The position numbers were made by a program, and so were the translations under genes. The notes below the pieces were generated by a model that made no database searches, had not been told where the DNA came from, and saw nothing but the letters and a program-made list of their open reading frames with translations. Source: SIG565 sp045590755 (GTDB lineage Bacteria > Bacillota > Clostridia > Oscillospirales > Acutalibacteraceae). From it: 47,257 nucleotides of DNA. This document shows, in pieces, positions 43,260 to 47,257 of this stretch; positions within the stretch are counted from its first letter, which is position 1; every line of letters starts with the position of its first letter. The stretch spans positions 1 to 47,257 of the forward strand of contig JAZNRP010000028.1 of the NCBI GenBank assembly GCA_045590755.1, in the 5' to 3' direction.

Positions 43260-45113
43260 ATGAAGAAAAACCTTAAAAGCGTATTGCTTTATATAGGTAT
43301 ACCGCTCATTTTGATTGCCGCTATCGCATTTGCGGGCTTTGGCACAAAGTCGGCGAGTAAAACAAAGTATTATGAAATTGTAGATATGGTCATTACCAAT
43401 CAAATTTCAGAATACGAGCTTAACCTTTATAGCGGTGAACTGAAATATGTAAAACGAGCCGACGGTAAAACCTATCGCTACACCGTTGCAGACCCAAGTA
43501 TTTTCTATAACGATGTAAACGATAAGGTTATGGAAATAAACGAAGCCAACCGCGAAAGCAATCCCGAAATGACCATTAAGCAGGACTATAAAAGCGGAAG
43601 CGCTGCTTCCTGGCTTGTGGATTTACTGCCTACTGTAATTATGGTTGTAATTATGGTATTGTTCTGGCTCTTTATTATGCGCCGTATGAATGGTGCTATG
43701 GGTGCCGATAAAACAATGGGCTTTGGTAAATCAAAGGCTAAAAAGGCATCTGATAAGCGCAAGACAACATTCGCTGATGTTGCAGGCGCTGATGAAGAAA
43801 AACAGGAGCTTGAAGAAATAGTAGATTTCCTTAAAGCACCGTCAAAGTTTAACGATTTGGGCGCAAGAATTCCTAAAGGCGTACTGCTTGTAGGCCCGCC
43901 CGGAACGGGTAAAACCTTACTTGCCCGTGCCGTTGCAGGTGAAGCGGGTGTTCCATTCTTCAGTATTTCGGGCTCTGACTTTGTTGAAATGTTTGTCGGT
44001 GTTGGTGCTTCCCGTGTAAGAGATTTGTTTGAAGAAGCCAAAAAAGAATCTCCCGCTATTATATTCATTGACGAAATTGATGCCGTAGGCCGTCAGCGTG
44101 GCGCGGGACTTGGCGGTGGACACGACGAGCGCGAGCAGACACTTAACCAGTTGCTTGTTGAAATGGATGGCTTTGGCGCTAACGAAGGCGTTATAGTTAT
44201 GGCGGCTACAAACCGCCCCGATATACTTGATAAGGCACTTTTGCGCCCCGGTCGTTTTGACCGTCAGATTACTGTTAACTACCCCGATGTAAAGGGTAGA
44301 GAAGACATATTAAAGGTGCATTCACGCGGAAAGCCGTTAGGACCTGATGTGTCGCTCGAAACCATCGCAAAATCGACATCGGGCTTTACGGGTGCCGACC
44401 TTGAGAATCTGCTTAATGAAGCGGCCTTACTTGCTGCCCGTAAGGGACTTAAAGCCATAACTCAGGAGCAGATTGAAGAAGCCACAATTAAGGTTGTTAT
44501 GGGTACTGAGAAAAAATCCCATGTTGTTAAGGATTCTGATAAATGGATTACTTCGTACCACGAAGCAGGTCACGCCATTGTGTCCTACTTCTTGCCCACA
44601 CAAGACCCCGTTCATCAGATTTCAATTATACCGCGCGGTATGGCGGCAGGCTATACAATGTATCTTCCGACCGATGAAAAGGGCCATGTGTCCAGAAATC
44701 AGATGCTTGAGCAGATTTGTTCGTTACTCGGCGGCCGCGCCGCAGAGCAGCTCACCCAAGATGATATCTGTACAGGCGCATCAAATGATATTCAGCGCGC
44801 TACCGACCTTGCCAGAAAAATGGTTACACGCTTCGGTATGAGCGAGAAATTAGGTCTTGTAGTTTACGGCAACGATAATAACGAAGTATTTTTAGGCAGA
44901 GATTTTTCGTCCACACCTAACTATTCCGATAAAATTGCCGCAACAATTGATGAAGAAATTGAAGCTATTATTACAAAGCAGTATACTAAAGCCATTGATA
45001 TACTAAAGGGTAATATGGATAAACTGACAGTTGTTGCAAATGAACTTTTCCACAATGAAAAGATTGACGGCGAACGCTTCAGAGAAATTATGAAGACCGA
45101 GCAAGACGCATAA
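43260..45113 (+). CDS. ftsH: ATP-dependent zinc metalloprotease FtsH
   Basis: 617-residue membrane AAA+ protease degrading damaged and regulatory proteins. TM1 about 8-25, extracellular domain, TM2 about 118-142, AAA domain with Walker A GPPGTGKT (212-219), Walker B IIFIDEID, the second region of homology ATNRPDILDKALLRPGRFDRQ in part, and the Zn site HEAGH (434-438). AAAGGATG lies upstream of ATG. It closes the tilS-hpt-ftsH run and is followed by a strong terminator. Confidence 0.97.
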   Translation: MKKNLKSVLLYIGIPLILIAAIAFAGFGTKSASKTKYYEIVDMVITNQISEYELNLYSGELKYVKRADGKTYRYTVADPSIFYNDVNDKVMEINEANRESNPEMTIKQDYKSGSAASWLVDLLPTVIMVVIMVLFWLFIMRRMNGAMGADKTMGFGKSKAKKASDKRKTTFADVAGADEEKQELEEIVDFLKAPSKFNDLGARIPKGVLLVGPPGTGKTLLARAVAGEAGVPFFSISGSDFVEMFVGVGASRVRDLFEEAKKESPAIIFIDEIDAVGRQRGAGLGGGHDEREQTLNQLLVEMDGFGANEGVIVMAATNRPDILDKALLRPGRFDRQITVNYPDVKGREDILKVHSRGKPLGPDVSLETIAKSTSGFTGADLENLLNEAALLAARKGLKAITQEQIEEATIKVVMGTEKKSHVVKDSDKWITSYHEAGHAIVSYFLPTQDPVHQISIIPRGMAAGYTMYLPTDEKGHVSRNQMLEQICSLLGGRAAEQLTQDDICTGASNDIQRATDLARKMVTRFGMSEKLGLVVYGNDNNEVFLGRDFSSTPNYSDKIAATIDEEIEAIITKQYTKAIDILKGNMDKLTVVANELFHNEKIDGERFREIMKTEQDA

Positions 45114-45120
45114 TTTATTA

Positions 45121-45154
45121 CACCCCAACCAAATGGTTGGGGTGCTTTCTCTTT
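45121..45154 (+). terminator. Terminator after ftsH
   Basis: CACCCCAACC and GGTTGGGGTG pair perfectly around AAAT, followed by CTTTCTCTTT. Confidence 0.88.
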
Positions 45155-45157
45155 CGG

Positions 45158-45186
45158 TTGACTATCTTATTTTTATATGTTAAAAT
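45158..45186 (+). promoter_or_regulatory. Sigma-A promoter of the methyltransferase-hslO pair
   Basis: TTGACT (45158-45163), 17 bases, TAAAAT (45181-45186), 21 bases before ATG. Confidence 0.75.
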
Positions 45187-45207
45187 ACTTTAAAAGTAGG
45201 TGAAAAA

Positions 45208-45954
45208 ATGAGCAGCTACACAGATTTTTCATTATTTTATGATATGTTTACACGCGATGTAGACTATTCTGCCAGAACAGATTATCTTTGCGAAATTTTT
45301 AAAAAATATAGCAAAATGCCGACATTACTTCTTGATGTTGCGTGTGGAACAGGTAATTTTTCGCTTGAGTTTGCAAAACGCGGAGTTAGTGTAATCGGAA
45401 CGGACATGTCGGAAGATATGCTCTCTGTAGCAAAAGAGAAAAGTGCAAAGCAAAATGCCGATATACTGTTTCTCTCTCAAAAGGCAGATGAAATAGAGCT
45501 TTACGGTACAGTTGACGGTGCTGTGTGCTGTCTTGATAGCGTAAATCATATAGTAAATTATAATGAGCTTGTTCGCTCATTCAAAAGAATATCACTGTTT
45601 TTGGAAAAGGATTGCCTGTTTATTTTTGATGTTAATACTGAATATAAGCAGAAAAACATTTTAGGTAATAATGTTTTTTTAATGGAAGAAGATAGCGTTT
45701 TTTGCGCTTGGGATAATTTTTATGATAGCGCTAAAAAATATACATACATAAATATAGATTTTTTCAAAAGAGCAGAAAACGGTAGCTATGACCGCTTTTC
45801 CGAAAGCTTTTGCGAACGCGTCTATTCACACGAGCAATTAACAAAGGCATTAACCGCCGCAGGACTTAAGGTGGAAAAGGTTTTCGGGGAAAACACCTTC
45901 AAAAAACCAAAAGATACAAGTTCAAGAATTGTATATGTAGCAAGAAAGGTTTAA
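45208..45954 (+). CDS. Class I SAM-dependent methyltransferase
   Basis: 248 residues. Motif I is LLDVACGTGNFSLEFAKRG (about 41-59), the acidic SAM ribose contact is in IGTDMSEDML, and GAVCCLDSVNHIV follows. It resembles the YqeM/CmoA-like small-molecule or tRNA methyltransferases, but the substrate is not recognisable. hslO follows after two bases, so they share a transcript. In B. subtilis the slot between ftsH and hslO holds coaX instead. Confidence 0.85.
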   Translation: MSSYTDFSLFYDMFTRDVDYSARTDYLCEIFKKYSKMPTLLLDVACGTGNFSLEFAKRGVSVIGTDMSEDMLSVAKEKSAKQNADILFLSQKADEIELYGTVDGAVCCLDSVNHIVNYNELVRSFKRISLFLEKDCLFIFDVNTEYKQKNILGNNVFLMEEDSVFCAWDNFYDSAKKYTYINIDFFKRAENGSYDRFSESFCERVYSHEQLTKALTAAGLKVEKVFGENTFKKPKDTSSRIVYVARKV

Positions 45955-45956
45955 TT

Positions 45957-46829
45957 ATGGGTAAATTAATAAGATGTATAACAAGCAACGGTCAGGTTAT
46001 GGCAACCGCCGTTGATACAACCGATATAGTAGCAAAGGCAGAGCAGATACACGCAACATCTGCTGTTGTAACCGCTGCACTTGGCAGATTACTTACTGCT
46101 ACATCAATGATGGGTAATATGCTAAAGGGCAAGGATGACACCATAACTCTTAGAATTCAGGGTGGGGGTCCTGTAGGCTCAATTATTGCCGTTGCCGATT
46201 TTATGGGCGATGTGCGTGGCTATGTCACTAACCCTGTGGTTGAAATCCCGCTCAACGGTAATGGTAAACTGGATGTTGGTACCGCAGTCGGTAAAGATGG
46301 TAACCTTTTTGTAATTAAAGATTTAGGACTTAAAGAGCCATACAATGGCTCGGTAGGTCTTGTGTCAGGCGAAATCGCCGAAGATATTACTGCTTATTAT
46401 GCTATAAGCGAGCAAACACCCACAGTATGCGCCTTGGGTGTGCTTGTTAATCCCGATTTAACCGTAAAGGTTGCGGGCGGTTATATAATTCAACTGCTTC
46501 CCGCCGCAGAAGAGAAAACAATTGATTTGCTTGAAGATGGCATTAAGGGTATAAAATCCGTAACACAGATGCTCGATAGTGGTATGTCGCCCGAAAATAT
46601 AATAAGAACGGCGCTTAAAAATTTTGAAGTTGAAGTTCTGTACAGTCAGGAAATAGAATATAAATGTAATTGCAGTAAGGACCGCGTAGAAAAAGCACTT
46701 ATCAGTATGGGTAGGGAAGAACTTAAAAGTATGGCAGAAGAAATGGATGAAGCAGAAATCAACTGTCATTTTTGTGATAAGATTTATAAGTTTTCTAAGG
46801 CAGAATTGACAGCACTGTCACTTCTCTAA
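45957..46829 (+). CDS. hslO: Redox-regulated chaperone Hsp33
   Basis: 290 residues. Holdase chaperone turned on by oxidation of a zinc-bound cysteine switch: Cys-x-Cys (YKCNCSKDRV) and Cys-x2-Cys (NCHFCDKIY) near the C-terminus. The core has the family segments TAALGRLLTATSMMGNMLKG, QGGGPVGSI, GYVTNP and GGYIIQLLP. Located downstream of ftsH as in Bacillus. No terminator hairpin was seen after it; the tRNA promoter begins 28 bases later. Confidence 0.95.
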   Translation: MGKLIRCITSNGQVMATAVDTTDIVAKAEQIHATSAVVTAALGRLLTATSMMGNMLKGKDDTITLRIQGGGPVGSIIAVADFMGDVRGYVTNPVVEIPLNGNGKLDVGTAVGKDGNLFVIKDLGLKEPYNGSVGLVSGEIAEDITAYYAISEQTPTVCALGVLVNPDLTVKVAGGYIIQLLPAAEEKTIDLLEDGIKGIKSVTQMLDSGMSPENIIRTALKNFEVEVLYSQEIEYKCNCSKDRVEKALISMGREELKSMAEEMDEAEINCHFCDKIYKFSKAELTALSLL

Positions 46830-46856
46830 AAAAAATAAAAAAATTATAAAAAAGTG

Positions 46857-46885
46857 TTGACATTTAATTTCCTTTGTGGTAATAT
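46857..46885 (+). promoter_or_regulatory. Promoter of the tRNA operon
   Basis: TTGACA (46857-46862), 17 bases, TAATAT (46880-46885); a TATAAT three bases further on would give a 20-base spacer. The leader of about 45 bases before the first tRNA has no recognised element. Confidence 0.75.
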
Positions 46886-46939
46886 AATGCTTGTCGCTGG
46901 TGAGTTTCAAGAGGAAGCAATACCGCGTGGCACAGTCGT

Positions 46940-47015
46940 GGGAGCATAGCTCAGCTGGGAGAGCATCTGCCTTACAAGCAGAGGGTCACAGGTTCGAGCC
47001 CTGTTGTTCCCACCA
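46940..47015 (+). tRNA. tRNA-Val (TAC)
   Basis: A 76-base cloverleaf: acceptor GGGAGCA/TGTTCCC (one G-T), D arm GCTC, anticodon loop CTTACAA with TAC at 46973-46975, T arm CACAGG-TTCGAGC, encoded ACCA end. Reads GTA and, with modification, other valine codons. First gene of the cluster. Confidence 0.96.
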
Positions 47016-47020
47016 AATGT

Positions 47021-47097
47021 GGCCTGGTAGTTCAGCTGGTTAGAACGCTAGCCTGCCACGCTAGAGGTCGTGGGTTCGAGCCCCATCCAGGTCGCCA
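47021..47097 (+). tRNA. tRNA with Gly anticodon (GCC) on an Asp-like body
   Basis: A 77-base complete cloverleaf: acceptor GGCCTGG/CCAGGTC (G1-C72, G2-U71 wobble), D arm GTTC/GAAC, anticodon arm CTAGC-CTGCCAC-GCTAG, variable loop AGGTC, T arm GTGGG-TTCGAGC-CCCAT, encoded GCCA. The anticodon is GCC (47055-47057), formally glycine. Yet the D loop (AGCTGGTTA), variable loop, loop base C38, G73 and G2 match tRNA-Asp (GTC), as does its place between Val and Phe. One base, C at 47056 (position 35), separates it from an Asp anticodon. It may be a mutated tRNA-Asp, a Gly isoacceptor made by anticodon shift, or a sequence error. Confidence 0.85.
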
Positions 47098-47100
47098 AAT

Positions 47101-47176
47101 GCCTCTGTAGCTCAGTCGGTAGAGCAGGGGACTGAAAATCCCCGTGTCATTGGTTCGATTCCGATCGGAGGCACCA
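47101..47176 (+). tRNA. tRNA-Phe (GAA)
   Basis: 76 bases: acceptor GCCTCTG/CGGAGGC (one T-G), anticodon arm GGGGA-CTGAAAA-TCCCC with GAA, T arm ATTGG-TTCGATT-CCGAT, encoded ACCA. Third gene of the cluster. Confidence 0.96.
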
Positions 47177-47181
47177 TTTAT

Positions 47182-47257
47182 GCGGATTTAGCTCATCTGG
47201 TAGAGCGCCACCTTGCCAAGGTGGAGGTAGCGAGTTCGAGCCTCGTAATCCGCTCCA
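47182..47257 (+). tRNA. tRNA-Gly (GCC)
   Basis: 76 bases, ending exactly at the window edge with encoded TCCA. Acceptor GCGGATT/AATCCGC gives C2-G71, and the discriminator is T73, both standard glycine identity elements; anticodon arm CCACC-TTGCCAA-GGTGG with GCC. This is the genuine tRNA-Gly to compare with the Asp-bodied gene at 47021. Confidence 0.96.

Noticed and set aside
1..47257. CRISPR array, rRNA genes, complete insertion sequences
   Set aside because: No regularly spaced repeats, rRNA-like sequence or transposase frame was seen when reading both strands.

Overview
The window reads as a chromosomal segment of a low-to-moderate GC, anaerobic, spore-forming Firmicute of class Clostridia; an uncultured gut Oscillospirales/Ruminococcaceae-type organism is my inference. 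Supporting signs: a sporulation sigma-K gene, T-box leaders on ileS and trpB, a LexA (Cheo-type) SOS box, rubrerythrin and rubredoxin-flavoprotein oxygen defence, the diaminopimelate dehydrogenase lysine route, frequent TTG/GTG starts with strong Shine-Dalgarno sequences, and the Firmicute blocks gdpP-rplI-dnaB and tilS-hpt-ftsH-...-hslO.

Left end (1-1260): the 5' part of sigK lies on the minus strand and is cut after about 111 codons, just after the Cys-Ile-Glu-Asn of region 2, which is where the Bacillus subtilis skin element splits sigK. From about 836 leftward lies foreign DNA carrying a double-HTH regulator and the 3' end of a small element protein. The window therefore appears to hold one arm of a skin-like element; the recombinase and the 3' half of sigK would lie to the left, outside the window.

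1261-10600: an Ile T-box and ileS; a minus-strand flavin reductase-rubredoxin and D-lactate dehydrogenase pair; a 59-residue single-TM protein under a consensus promoter and a perfect LexA box; then mtaB overlapping copA, followed by copZ. 10600-20520: a membrane-anchored Ig-like/NodB deacetylase, a HAD phosphatase with an AI-2E family transporter, a uraA-upp pyrimidine salvage operon preceded by a leader peptide and attenuator, an SDR, glmM, ddh and mntP.

20557-34051: secD-secF, an aminotransferase, a stand-alone trpB with a Trp T-box, a nahK-nagA amino-sugar pair, a YtrA-type GntR/ABC operon with its own operator, rubrerythrin, a membrane protein and pcrA. 34176-46829 is a long plus-strand housekeeping run: asnS, rnjA, gdpP, rplI, dnaB, tilS, hpt, ftsH, a methyltransferase and hslO.

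Right end (46857-47257): a promoter and four CCA-encoding tRNA genes, Val(TAC), an Asp-bodied tRNA with a Gly anticodon (GCC), Phe(GAA) and Gly(GCC).

Most promising leads: the interrupted sigK and its element, the Asp-like tRNA with anticodon GCC, the SOS-controlled small membrane protein, and the leader-peptide attenuator ahead of uraA. No CRISPR array, rRNA or complete insertion sequence was seen.
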